Of a stretch of DNA of 64,000 nucleotides, positions 1-8,386 are shown one piece after another. The notes under the pieces are model-generated. The model was not told the DNA's origin and ran no database searches. It was given only the letters and a program-made list of their open reading frames with translations. The stretch spans positions 194,937 to 258,936 of the forward strand of contig JAJDEB010000008.1 in the NCBI GenBank assembly GCA_029260015.1. The letters run 5' to 3'. Each line of letters opens with the position of its first letter. Within the stretch, counting starts at the first letter, position 1. The stretch is from Phycisphaerae bacterium (GTDB lineage: Bacteria > Planctomycetota > Phycisphaerae > UBA1845). Position numbers and translations under genes: made by a program.

Positions 1-220
1 AGAACGCCTGATCCAGCGTGAATTTATAAAGCCCGGAAAACTCCGGATCTTTAAACATCTGCCCGTCGGCAACGATCAAGACAAATAAGACCGCCACCGC
101 AACCACACAAGAACCGAGCACTGCAATCGGATTCAATCGATGGTTTGGGTTTTCGTGATTGGGTGAACCACCTTGCGATGATCCAGCCCCCGATGTGTGC
201 GAAGTGTTCTTGCCAGCCAT
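1..220 (-). CDS. Membrane protein, N-terminal fragment (runs off left edge)
   Basis: The ATG is at 218-220 on the minus strand, behind a good Shine-Dalgarno sequence (AGGAAAGG, about 6 bases upstream). The frame stays open for 73 codons to the window edge, so only the N-terminus is seen. It has a hydrophilic Ser/Gly/Asn/His-rich start of about 30 residues, one strong transmembrane segment (about residues 31-50, rich in Val, Ala and Leu), then the start of an extracytoplasmic part. This fits a type II, single-pass or multi-pass membrane protein. The family is not recognisable from this fragment. Confidence 0.6.
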   Translation of the reverse strand, partial: MAGKNTSHTSGAGSSQGGSPNHENPNHRLNPIAVLGSCVVAVAVLFVLIVADGQMFKDPEFSGLYKFTLDQAF

Positions 221-401
221 GGTTTTACCTTTCCTCACAGTGACATAGGTGGCGACAGACTCGGTTCTGACGCACAACCTGCTAAGACTTGTAACCGCTT
301 GGTAATCAAAGAAGTTACATTGTATACCCTCGCCTCTATTGATGAAACCGTCGATTGATTCCAAACCCTCGTGAAACTGCCGCAGATCGATTTTGCGACA
401 C

Positions 402-440
402 AAAAAAAAGACTGGGTGGGCCATTAAGGCCCACCCAGTC
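402..440 (-). terminator. Rho-independent terminator of the giant Cys-rich gene
   Basis: A perfect 13-bp inverted repeat (410-422 and 428-440, loop ATTAA) is followed on the minus strand by eight T (402-409). It lies 46 bases after the stop codon of the T-x-C-P repeat gene. The stem core GGGTGGGCC resembles the arms of the palindrome at 54.6 kb. Confidence 0.9.
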
Positions 441-485
441 GCGAGTCGTAAATCTATTCAATTAACAGCAACATTCAACCAGCCG

Positions 486-3400
486 TTATTGCGGGCCTCC
501 ATTCTGATTGACCTGCAATCCGGAAATCTCGAATGTTCCATTGTTCAGATTCTGACCCGTCAGCCGCACATCGCGCGGTGTTTCATCCACGCACTTCTCA
601 TGGCTGACGCGAATCTCGTTACAAAGGACAGGCGGCTGACCCGGAATCTGAGCCTGGAATTCGATCTGATAGGTGATGTCAAAGAAGCTGTCCACATTGA
701 ATTGCCCATTGTTATCACCCAAGTTGATCGAAACACCGTCTTTACCGCTCGATCCTATGTTTGAGACGACAAGCGGTTCACCCGGTGCCGGATTCGGGAA
801 GAATCCTCCACCCACCGGATTACCAAAGTGCAACAGATCGACGCGCAAGTCGATTGCCGGATTTCCACAACTGGACGGATCGGCGGACAACACCTGCTGA
901 CCCGGTTGCGGAATGTCAATTCGATATGTGATGTCGAAGAAGCTATCGACGGTGAACGATGAACCTGGCGGTAACGCACCGAAGTCAATCGTGTAGGTAA
1001 TGTCGAAGAAACTGTCGACAACAAAATCCAAATCAACACTGACTCCATCTTTACCACTTGAACCGATATTCGACACAACCAAACGACCGCCAGTGTCCAT
1101 CAACGTAGCTTGGCCAAGGGCAGTATGATCGACACCAAAAACCGTCACAACCGGCGGCAACGGACATCCTGCACCCAGGCTTGCCGGGCAATAGGTTTGA
1201 CTCTGCGGGAACACCGTAAAGTCGCAACCAATGGGCGTCGCGCCCGGGCAAACCGTCGCGAGGTCAGCAGGACACTGCGTCACCACTGCCGCACAGAGCG
1301 TCACATCACACGGACACGAAGTAAACGAGACCGGGCATGATGTCGAGAAGACCGGCGCGAACGTGAAGTCGCAAACACCCGTCGGCCCTGCACAAATCGT
1401 CAAGCCGTTGTCCTCGCACGTCGTTGGAATCGTCGTCGGACACTGAGTGATGAATGGTTCGCAGATGGTCTGAGCACCAGCCACGTCGGCACAAATAGTC
1501 ACCGTCAACGGGCAAACGGTTTCCTGTACCGCACAGAAGGTCGGCTGAGCTTCGCAAAGCGTGAACTCGCACACCGTCGATTCTAGCGGACACTCGGTCG
1601 GCGATGCCGGGCACGTGGTCAAGACAGCCGCACAAGTCGTCGGATCGCACGGACAGACCGTTTCCACGTACGCACAAATCGTCGGATTCGACGGGCATGA
1701 TGTCCATTGTCCCGGACAACTGGTGATGAGCGCATCTGCACAAAGCGTCGGAGCCGATTCACATTGCGTGATGATAACCGGGCACGTTGTCGGTGACGTC
1801 GGAGAGATCGTCGGATCGTCTGGACAGAATCCTCCAATTCCCGGACAAGTCGTCGGCAATGTCGGACAGAAAGTGTCCGTCGTTTGGCAGACCGTGAACT
1901 CGCAAAGCGTCGGGTCATTCGGACACGTCGTCAGGAAGTGCGGGCAAACCGTTTCTGCAACCGGACAGGAGGTTGGATCGCACGGGCACACCGTCGGTGT
2001 TCGCGGACAACGCGTCTCGATCATCGGACAAGTCGTCTGAAGTTCGGGACAGACAGTCTCTACGCTCGTGCAAACGGTAATCACGTCTTCGCACAACGTC
2101 GGTTGAATCGGACAAACCGTGGCCAACGGACACATGGTTGTAGCCCCACCCGTTTCACACTCAGTGACCGTCAGCGGGCAGAGTGTGGGTTGATCCGGAC
2201 AGAACGTTTGCGTATTCGGACAAACCGTAAAGCTACAGAGCGTCGGAGCCTGTGGACACAATGACGGTGCCTGTGGACAGAACGTGTCCTGGATCGGACA
2301 ACGTGTCGGGTCGCATGGGCATACCGAGAACTCAGTCGGGCAGCTCGTCGGCATCACCGGACATTCGGTGACCACCTCAGGACACTGCGTGGGAACATCC
2401 GAACACTGCGTCGGAATCAACGGGAAAATCGTTGGATCCGGACAACCTGCGGCTTCATCCATCGGGCAGAACGTTGGATTCTGCGGACAAACCGTAAACT
2501 CGCAGAAGGTGGGCGTTCCGTCCGAGCAGATCGTTTGCGAGAACGGACATTGCGTTACTTGCGACGGGCATCGGGTGATGTCGCACGGACATTCCGTCAC
2601 CGTTCGCGGGCAAGCCGTTTGCAGTTGCGGACAAACTGTATCCTGCAAAGGACAAACCGTTTGTTCACTGACGCACGCGGTGATCGCCAACTCGCATGAA
2701 GTCACGGTCAACGGACACACGGTATCGACCGGACACGAGGTCGGTTGATCCTGCGTACAAATCGTCGGCACAACCGGGCACGTAGTCACGATGTCCGCCG
2801 AACAGAATGTCGGGTTCGTCGGGAAGATTGTGAAGTCGCAATCTGGCGGCGACTGCGGACAATGCGTTGGTTCCTGCGGGCAGAACGTCGTCCCTTGTAC
2901 ACCGCACTGTGTCGGATCGCACGGGCAAGTTGTGACCACCGCCGGGCAGAACGTTTCGTTGGCCGGGCAGGTCGTGAATTGACCCGCGATCACGCAGATC
3001 GTGAATTCACACATCGTCGAATCCACCGGACACTCGGTCGGAAGCACCGGACAATTGGTGATCTGAGTCGGGAAGACCGTCGGTTCCGGATCCATGCAGA
3101 TGCCTGGAATCACGGGGCAAGTCGTCACATTCGTGGGACAGAACGTATCCGCCTGAGGACACAAGGTGAATTCGCAGAACGTTGGGATCACCGGACATTC
3201 CGTTTGGAAATTCGGACAGAACGTATCGGTCTGCGGACAGGTCGTGATCTCAGTTGGGCAGAGCGTGAACTCTTTCGGACAGAATGTCGGATCCTGCGGA
3301 CATTGCGTGAACTGACAGAGCGTCGGGAACTGCGGACAGTTGGTGAACTCACATTGCGTCGGGCTCGACGGGCAGTTCGTAACGTCCTGCGGACACTGCG

Positions 3401-5402
3401 TAAACTCACAAACCGTCGCCAAACCGGTGGGATCACAGAACGTCGGCTCTGCCGGACATGCGGTGGGTTGTGCCGGGCAGTTCGTTATGACGACCGGGCA
3501 CTGCGTGAACTGGCAGACCGTCAGCGCCGTTGCACAGTTCGTCACATCTTCCGGACATTGCGTTTGGTCAACTGGGCAGGTCGTCGGATCGCACGGGCAT
3601 ACCGTAAACGTCTTCGGACATTCCGTGATCACCTGCGGACAGGTCGTTGCCTCTTGCGGGCACTCAGTCGGAATCACCGAACAAATCGTGGCGCCGGCTG
3701 GGAACACCGTTGGGTCGGGACAGTTACCTGCCGCATCAATCGGGCAGACCGTCACAATCGTCGGGCATTGCGTGTGCTCACAAACCGTCATCTGCTGCGG
3801 GCACGACGTATCGAACGACGGGCACACGGTGGCCACGACCGCACAGTTCGTCGGGTCTGCCGGACAGGCTGTGACTGTCTTCGGACAGGTCGTTTGAAGC
3901 ACCGGACAAGTCGTATCCTGAACCGGGCAAGTCGTCACCGTTCCATCCGGACACTGTGTAAACTGACTTGAACATTGCGTCGGAGTCGCCGGGCACACGG
4001 TAAAGACGTTTGCACAAACCGTCGGTAGCGTCGTCTGGCAAATCGTTGGCGTTTCCGGACAAGTCGTCACCGCCTGCGGGCAGGTCGTGGGGCTTGTCGG
4101 GAAAATCGTGACTTCGCAACTCGCGCCATCTTGCGGACAAAGGGTCGGCTCGGTCGGGCAGTTCGTTAGGACCGCCGGGCAACGCGTTTCGTCGCACGGG
4201 CAGTTGGTCGGACTCACCGGACAGAACGTTTGCTCAACCGGGCACTGCGTGAACGCACCTGCACCAGCCGGACAGACCGTGACTGAGCAAATCGTCAGGA
4301 TCGAATGCGCCGGACACTCGGTTGGTAATTGCGGACATTGGGTCGCAACCACCGGGAAGACCGTGGGGTCTGGCGGTGGCGGACAATCGACACCATTGGC
4401 CGGGCAGAACGTGTCCATGTTCGGGCAGATCGTGAATTGACACTGCGTCGGTTGGAATGGACAGGTCGTATCAAAGTTCGGACAGAAAGTGTCTTCCTTG
4501 GGGCAAGTCGTCGGTTCGGCCGGGCACACCGTTACTTCTTTGGGGCAAGCCGTCAAAACGTCAGGACACACCGTATCCTGACAAACCGTTGGGAAGATCG
4601 GACAATTCGTCGGCTCACAAACGGTTGGATCGAGCGGACATTCAGTCGCAACTTGCGGGAAAACAGTCGGATCACATCCAGCAGCCGGATCGCCAGGGCA
4701 AAGCGTCGGCTGATTGGGGCAAAACGTCGGTTGGTCGGGACAGAAGGTTTGTGACTGAGGACAAACCGTAAACTCACATAGAGTTGCAGCCTGCGGGCAA
4801 TTGGTAACATCGCTCGGGCAGGCTGTTGGTTGCTGCGGGCATCGTGTCGGATCGCACGGACAGAACGAGAACTCGACCGGACACTCTGTCGCCGTTGCCG
4901 GGAAGATTGTCGGGTCTGCACACGGATTCGGATCGCATGTGGTTCCGTCGCCTAAGTAGACTCCAAAGAATGGTGCTCCAAGACACTGGTCTTCAGGAAC
5001 AACCGCACAGGCTGTTGTGCCGTCGCGGCAACATGCACCTTCAGCCACCAAGCTGAATTCTATCTGCAGTTGCGCGAATGCGCGCAGATCGGTCGAACCG
5101 TCGCCATCCGGATCGCCTGGTTCGCAGCCGGGAATATGCGGAATGCCTGGACCTTGGAGACAAAGCTCAAAGATTTCCAGGTCGACAATATCCCGGTCGC
5201 CGTCGCGGTCATAGTCAAAAGGCAACTGCGCATGCGCGATGCCGACACCGAGGGGCATCGCCAAAAAACCAAATACCATTATTAGAATCGCCAACCTGCT
5301 GATGCAGGCCCGTCGATTCAAACAACAACATTTCCAGATTGCTCCAATGGATGTCGGCACTGTTGCAGTACCTGCGCGCCCATTCCCCGATTTGCCGATC
5401 AT
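486..5402 (-). CDS. Giant secreted Cys/Pro-rich T-x-C-P heptad-repeat protein
   Basis: This encodes 1638 residues. The start at 5402 is supported by GGAGG 8 bases upstream (5411-5415). Residues 37-59 form a signal sequence ending AHA-Q, after an unusually long and Cys-rich N-region. Residues 63-117 contain two Asp-rich DxDGD-type loops resembling a dockerin repeat, as used by many planctomycete secreted proteins. Residues 122-161 form a small GACC cysteine module. Residues 162 to about 1413 are almost wholly heptads of the form x-T-x-C-P-x-x, about 180 units. Super-repeats are marked by T[IV]FP units (Phe replacing Cys), CPCDPTxCP units and CEFT[VIL]CP units. The last 220 residues contain three VDSFFDITY segments and two VVSNIGSSGKDGVS segments. 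The role is unknown. Composition and export suggest a disulfide-cross-linked envelope or extracellular structural protein (inference). Confidence 0.9.
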   Translation of the reverse strand: MIGKSGNGRAGTATVPTSIGAIWKCCCLNRRACISRLAILIMVFGFLAMPLGVGIAHAQLPFDYDRDGDRDIVDLEIFELCLQGPGIPHIPGCEPGDPDGDGSTDLRAFAQLQIEFSLVAEGACCRDGTTACAVVPEDQCLGAPFFGVYLGDGTTCDPNPCADPTIFPATATECPVEFSFCPCDPTRCPQQPTACPSDVTNCPQAATLCEFTVCPQSQTFCPDQPTFCPNQPTLCPGDPAAGCDPTVFPQVATECPLDPTVCEPTNCPIFPTVCQDTVCPDVLTACPKEVTVCPAEPTTCPKEDTFCPNFDTTCPFQPTQCQFTICPNMDTFCPANGVDCPPPPDPTVFPVVATQCPQLPTECPAHSILTICSVTVCPAGAGAFTQCPVEQTFCPVSPTNCPCDETRCPAVLTNCPTEPTLCPQDGASCEVTIFPTSPTTCPQAVTTCPETPTICQTTLPTVCANVFTVCPATPTQCSSQFTQCPDGTVTTCPVQDTTCPVLQTTCPKTVTACPADPTNCAVVATVCPSFDTSCPQQMTVCEHTQCPTIVTVCPIDAAGNCPDPTVFPAGATICSVIPTECPQEATTCPQVITECPKTFTVCPCDPTTCPVDQTQCPEDVTNCATALTVCQFTQCPVVITNCPAQPTACPAEPTFCDPTGLATVCEFTQCPQDVTNCPSSPTQCEFTNCPQFPTLCQFTQCPQDPTFCPKEFTLCPTEITTCPQTDTFCPNFQTECPVIPTFCEFTLCPQADTFCPTNVTTCPVIPGICMDPEPTVFPTQITNCPVLPTECPVDSTMCEFTICVIAGQFTTCPANETFCPAVVTTCPCDPTQCGVQGTTFCPQEPTHCPQSPPDCDFTIFPTNPTFCSADIVTTCPVVPTICTQDQPTSCPVDTVCPLTVTSCELAITACVSEQTVCPLQDTVCPQLQTACPRTVTECPCDITRCPSQVTQCPFSQTICSDGTPTFCEFTVCPQNPTFCPMDEAAGCPDPTIFPLIPTQCSDVPTQCPEVVTECPVMPTSCPTEFSVCPCDPTRCPIQDTFCPQAPSLCPQAPTLCSFTVCPNTQTFCPDQPTLCPLTVTECETGGATTMCPLATVCPIQPTLCEDVITVCTSVETVCPELQTTCPMIETRCPRTPTVCPCDPTSCPVAETVCPHFLTTCPNDPTLCEFTVCQTTDTFCPTLPTTCPGIGGFCPDDPTISPTSPTTCPVIITQCESAPTLCADALITSCPGQWTSCPSNPTICAYVETVCPCDPTTCAAVLTTCPASPTECPLESTVCEFTLCEAQPTFCAVQETVCPLTVTICADVAGAQTICEPFITQCPTTIPTTCEDNGLTICAGPTGVCDFTFAPVFSTSCPVSFTSCPCDVTLCAAVVTQCPADLATVCPGATPIGCDFTVFPQSQTYCPASLGAGCPLPPVVTVFGVDHTALGQATLMDTGGRLVVSNIGSSGKDGVSVDLDFVVDSFFDITYTIDFGALPPGSSFTVDSFFDITYRIDIPQPGQQVLSADPSSCGNPAIDLRVDLLHFGNPVGGGFFPNPAPGEPLVVSNIGSSGKDGVSINLGDNNGQFNVDSFFDITYQIEFQAQIPGQPPVLCNEIRVSHEKCVDETPRDVRLTGQNLNNGTFEISGLQVNQNGGPQ
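1164..4919 (-). repeat. Coding tandem repeat: 21-bp units for T-x-C-P heptads
   Basis: This is the part of the giant gene encoding the heptads. The 21-bp unit shows on the + strand as recurring 'GGACA...CGT' patterns. Units are strongly diverged at synonymous and variable positions but keep Thr, Cys and Pro. Nearly every unit differs, so the array is old and under selection rather than freshly amplified. Longer super-repeats of roughly 80-150 residues are superimposed on the heptads. Confidence 0.85.
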
Positions 5403-5468
5403 TGCCCCGGCCTCCGACTAAGAGATGATTGATTTAGCGAAATTTTGGCCAGCCTAGCCTTGGTTACA

Positions 5469-5497
5469 ATTTTGACAACGTGCTGATACAAAGTCAA
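5469..5497 (-). promoter_or_regulatory. Possible sigma-70 promoter of the giant gene
   Basis: On the minus strand TTGACT (5492-5497) and CAAAAT (5469-5474) are separated by 17 bp, about 70 bp upstream of the start codon. The -35 is good and the -10 is weak (4 of 6). Confidence 0.35.
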
Positions 5498-5922
5498 CAC
5501 AATTCGACGTGATAAAGGGTCAATCGCTGATGTGAAAGATGTTTTGATTACGGAGCTTTCTAAGAATGCCACTTTGTGACCCTTTGCGGTGACACATTAA
5601 GTTCCACTTGAAGCGAAGGTCTTGCAAGCAACCCACTCGATGTGAAACTATTTCTAGAATGCCGCCAGCCTTGACGCAGAGAAGTGCGAAGTCACATGTA
5701 CCAGTTCAGTTCTAATTCAACCAAAGAAGGCTGTAGATTCGCACCGTTACGTCATAGACACAATGCTCCTGCCTTTTGACACGTCCCGATAAATTTTTTT
5801 GAAAACAAATCCACATCGACCACAGATGCCGCTAAAACAACGACTTAGAAATTCTCGATGAATCTTCAAACGAAAATGTAATTGAGGATTTGATGAATTG
5901 AACTCGACCAGGACCTGCAAGA
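5498..5922. other. Intergenic region, no gene seen
   Basis: This AT-richer stretch lies between the divergent giant gene and the carboxypeptidase gene. No convincing ORF, RNA gene or strong hairpin was found. It presumably carries the promoters of both flanking genes. Confidence 0.5.
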
Positions 5923-7416
5923 ATGCCTGATGCGTATACCCAATTACTAAACAAGATCATCGAGATGGGCCGACTGGCGGCGGTTGATGCGCTCGTCCAA
6001 TGGGACCAAGACACCTACATGCCAGATCAAGGTGTTTCGGCTCGCGCAGAAATGTGCGCCCAGGTGGCGATCACTTCCCACCAACTTCAAACCGCTGACG
6101 CTCTTGGCGAATTGCTGGCATCCAACAGTGAAACCGGTGATCCCATCCGCGATACGAACATCCGCGAGGCGAAACGCGACTACGAGAGGGCTTGCAAGCT
6201 GCCGGCTGAACTCGTCGAACAGTTGAGTTGGGCGTCTTCACTCGCGAAAAGCGCGTGGGCCCAGGCTCGGCAGGAAAATGATTTCCAGGCGTTCGCCCCA
6301 CACCTCGAAGAATTGCTCGGACTTGTTCGACAGAAAGCAGATGCCCTCGGATACGACTCCGAACCGTATGACGCCCTTGTGGACGAATACGAACCGGGTG
6401 CTAAAACGGCTGAAATTGCGTCGCTTTTTGGATCGCTGCGTGAGGAACTCGTCCCGCTGGTGCGCGAACTCACCCAATCACCCAATCAAATCGACGATGA
6501 AATCGTGCGACGACATTATCCGGAAGCTGCTCAGGAAGCCCTTTGCAGGCATTTGGCGGCGGCAATCTGTTTTGACTTTTCAGCAGGTCGGTTGGATCGA
6601 TCCGTGCATCCGTTCTGCACGTCGATGGGCCCGCGCGACGTTCGCGTCACCACGCGGTTTGACGAACAATTCTTCTCGCCCGCGATTTTCGGCGTGCTGC
6701 ACGAAGTGGGTCATGGGTTGTACGAGCAAGGCCTCGACCCAGCCCATCAGTTTACGCCAATGGGGGCGGCCACTTCGCTGGGGATTCATGAATCGCAGTC
6801 ACGACTTTGGGAGAACATGGTCGGTAGGTCGTTACCGTTTTGGAAATGCCACTTCGCCTCGGCTCAGGAATATTTCCCGGAGGCTTTGGGAAGTATCTCG
6901 CTAAATGATTTTCACCGGGCGATCAACAAATCTGCCCCATCGCTCATTCGCGTGGAAGCCGACGAAGTAACCTACAACCTGCATATCATTCTGCGGTTTG
7001 AGATTGAACGCGAACTGGTATCGGGACGGCTTGCGGTCAAAGATGTCCCTGAAGCCTGGAATCAAAAGTCACAGGAAATCCTGGGGCTGGCGCCATCGAA
7101 TGACTCTGACGGGTGCCTGCAGGATATTCACTGGTCACTCGCGGGGTTCGGATACTTTCCGACCTATGCGCTAGGCAATCTGTACGCCGCTCAGTTTTAT
7201 AAGCAAGCGAGCCAGGACCTGGGCAACTTGGACGAGCAGATCGCCCGTGGCGAGGCCCAGCCCCTTCGGGAGTGGCTCCGCGTGAACATTCATCAACACG
7301 GAAAACGCTTCCGGGCTGGTGAATTGTGCGAACGGGTCACGGGCAAACGGCTGACAACCGCCCCACTGATGCAGTATTTGAGCGGCAAATACAAACCGCT
7401 GTATGGTCTGGCGTAA
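5923..7416 (+). CDS. M32-family metallocarboxypeptidase (carboxypeptidase Taq type)
   Basis: The 497-residue protein has the usual length for peptidase family M32, cytoplasmic zinc carboxypeptidases that remove C-terminal amino acids. The zinc motif HEVGH is at residues 260-264. The downstream family motif IHESQSRLWEN follows at about 288-298, with Glu290 as the expected third metal ligand. The N-terminal WDQD..MP segment (residues 27-34) is also typical. There is no signal peptide. The gene stands alone between two long intergenic regions. The start at 5923 gives a standard M32 N-terminus. Confidence 0.95.
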   Translation: MPDAYTQLLNKIIEMGRLAAVDALVQWDQDTYMPDQGVSARAEMCAQVAITSHQLQTADALGELLASNSETGDPIRDTNIREAKRDYERACKLPAELVEQLSWASSLAKSAWAQARQENDFQAFAPHLEELLGLVRQKADALGYDSEPYDALVDEYEPGAKTAEIASLFGSLREELVPLVRELTQSPNQIDDEIVRRHYPEAAQEALCRHLAAAICFDFSAGRLDRSVHPFCTSMGPRDVRVTTRFDEQFFSPAIFGVLHEVGHGLYEQGLDPAHQFTPMGAATSLGIHESQSRLWENMVGRSLPFWKCHFASAQEYFPEALGSISLNDFHRAINKSAPSLIRVEADEVTYNLHIILRFEIERELVSGRLAVKDVPEAWNQKSQEILGLAPSNDSDGCLQDIHWSLAGFGYFPTYALGNLYAAQFYKQASQDLGNLDEQIARGEAQPLREWLRVNIHQHGKRFRAGELCERVTGKRLTTAPLMQYLSGKYKPLYGLA

Positions 7417-7556
7417 GCACTCAAAGTGGCGGACAGCGGCGGTTGGCTCATGAGTTCATGGAAGCTGATCACAAGTAAATAAGACTTGAGGGCTGTTGCT
7501 CAACTTGGGGCACGGTACAATCAACGCGTGACTTCACGCATTGGGAGAAAATAGCG

Positions 7557-7739
7557 ATGACGTTCTTACCGATGATTTCAAACATGATTCCAGACGGCGC
7601 GGTGGTGTTGGCCAACCTCGATATTGACGGGTTTTTTACGAGCCAATCGTTCTTGACCCAGTTGGCGTCCGCGATTTCAGCTTTTCTGCTGTCGCTGTTC
7701 AGCCTTTTTATTGGCGGTGGTACGACCACATCGCCGTAA
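7557..7739 (+). CDS. Small putative membrane protein (60 aa)
   Basis: The ATG at 7557 follows GGGAG with about 9 bases spacing. The product has a hydrophobic first third and a clear C-terminal hydrophobic helix (about residues 35-54), then a GGGTTTSP tail. No family was recognised. It lies alone in a 970-bp gap between the carboxypeptidase and thrS. Support is limited to the ribosome site and the membrane-like composition, so it could be a chance ORF. Confidence 0.4.
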   Translation: MTFLPMISNMIPDGAVVLANLDIDGFFTSQSFLTQLASAISAFLLSLFSLFIGGGTTTSP

Positions 7740-8386
7740 GTCTTGGCATCGCCATACGCCTGTTGATGGCCAAATCGTGGCTCTCCGACTCAGGCTCAAG
7801 CGCACATATGCCGATTGTCAACGTTGGAGCGAATTGTTTCCGCCCGCATCCGGCGAGGGTTTGACGGTCTGCGACATCGGTTTTTTGAGGGTTGGCGGGC
7901 ATTTGATTTTGACCCGACTGCTCGGTGTGGTATATTTTGTGGGTCGGACCTCTTCGTATTCCGATTATTCAGGATTTCTGCGGGCAGGCGCATCTTGTCC
8001 GATAACGTCTAGTCCAATAAGAGTGATACTTGGTAACTCCAAAGCTCTGCGGTGTTGCCCTAAAGCTGTCTTGATGGCAAAGAGTTTTATGACGCAATAC
8101 ACATGCTAGCCTTTGGTTCCGCGATTCGATCATTCGATCTGGGCGGTTGGCATGGATGTGCATGGCGCGAAAATTCGTCAGGCTCGAACACACGTCTGCG
8201 TGTTCATTCCACACGAACTGTCAATCCCATATCAGCACCGTTGCGAATTCGAATCAGCCGAATGCTGCGCCTTGCGCATGAAGTCACTTCGATGAGTGAA
8301 TTTGTAAGTGGTGTTTGTCGGGATGGTGTTTGTCAGGATTTTGGATCTCGCACCCAAAATACGGAAGAAAGTCAGGAGCGAAAGTC
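7740..8386. other. Intergenic region and long thrS leader
   Basis: No convincing gene was found. It contains a good promoter at 7909-7936 and, just before thrS, a 15-bp near-perfect tandem repeat (8310-8324 and 8325-8339, one mismatch). If the promoter is used, thrS has a leader of about 440 nt. No T-box motif was recognised. Confidence 0.5.
7909..7936 (+). promoter_or_regulatory. Putative sigma-70 promoter upstream of thrS
   Basis: TTGACC (7909-7914) and TATATT (7931-7936) are separated by 16 bp. It is the best -35/-10 pair in this gap and points toward thrS-infC. Confidence 0.5.

Noticed and set aside
1231..4440. Several + strand ORFs with repeating GQ.V.S.GH.V patterns inside the giant gene
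   Set aside because: They are the antisense translation of the 21-bp heptad repeat. The minus frame has a signal peptide, ribosome site, terminator and conserved Cys; the plus frames have none.
1150..4920. Cys-rich repeat region as a CRISPR array or noncoding satellite
   Set aside because: The period is an exact multiple of three, the frame is open for 1638 codons, and substitutions spare the Thr, Cys and Pro codons.
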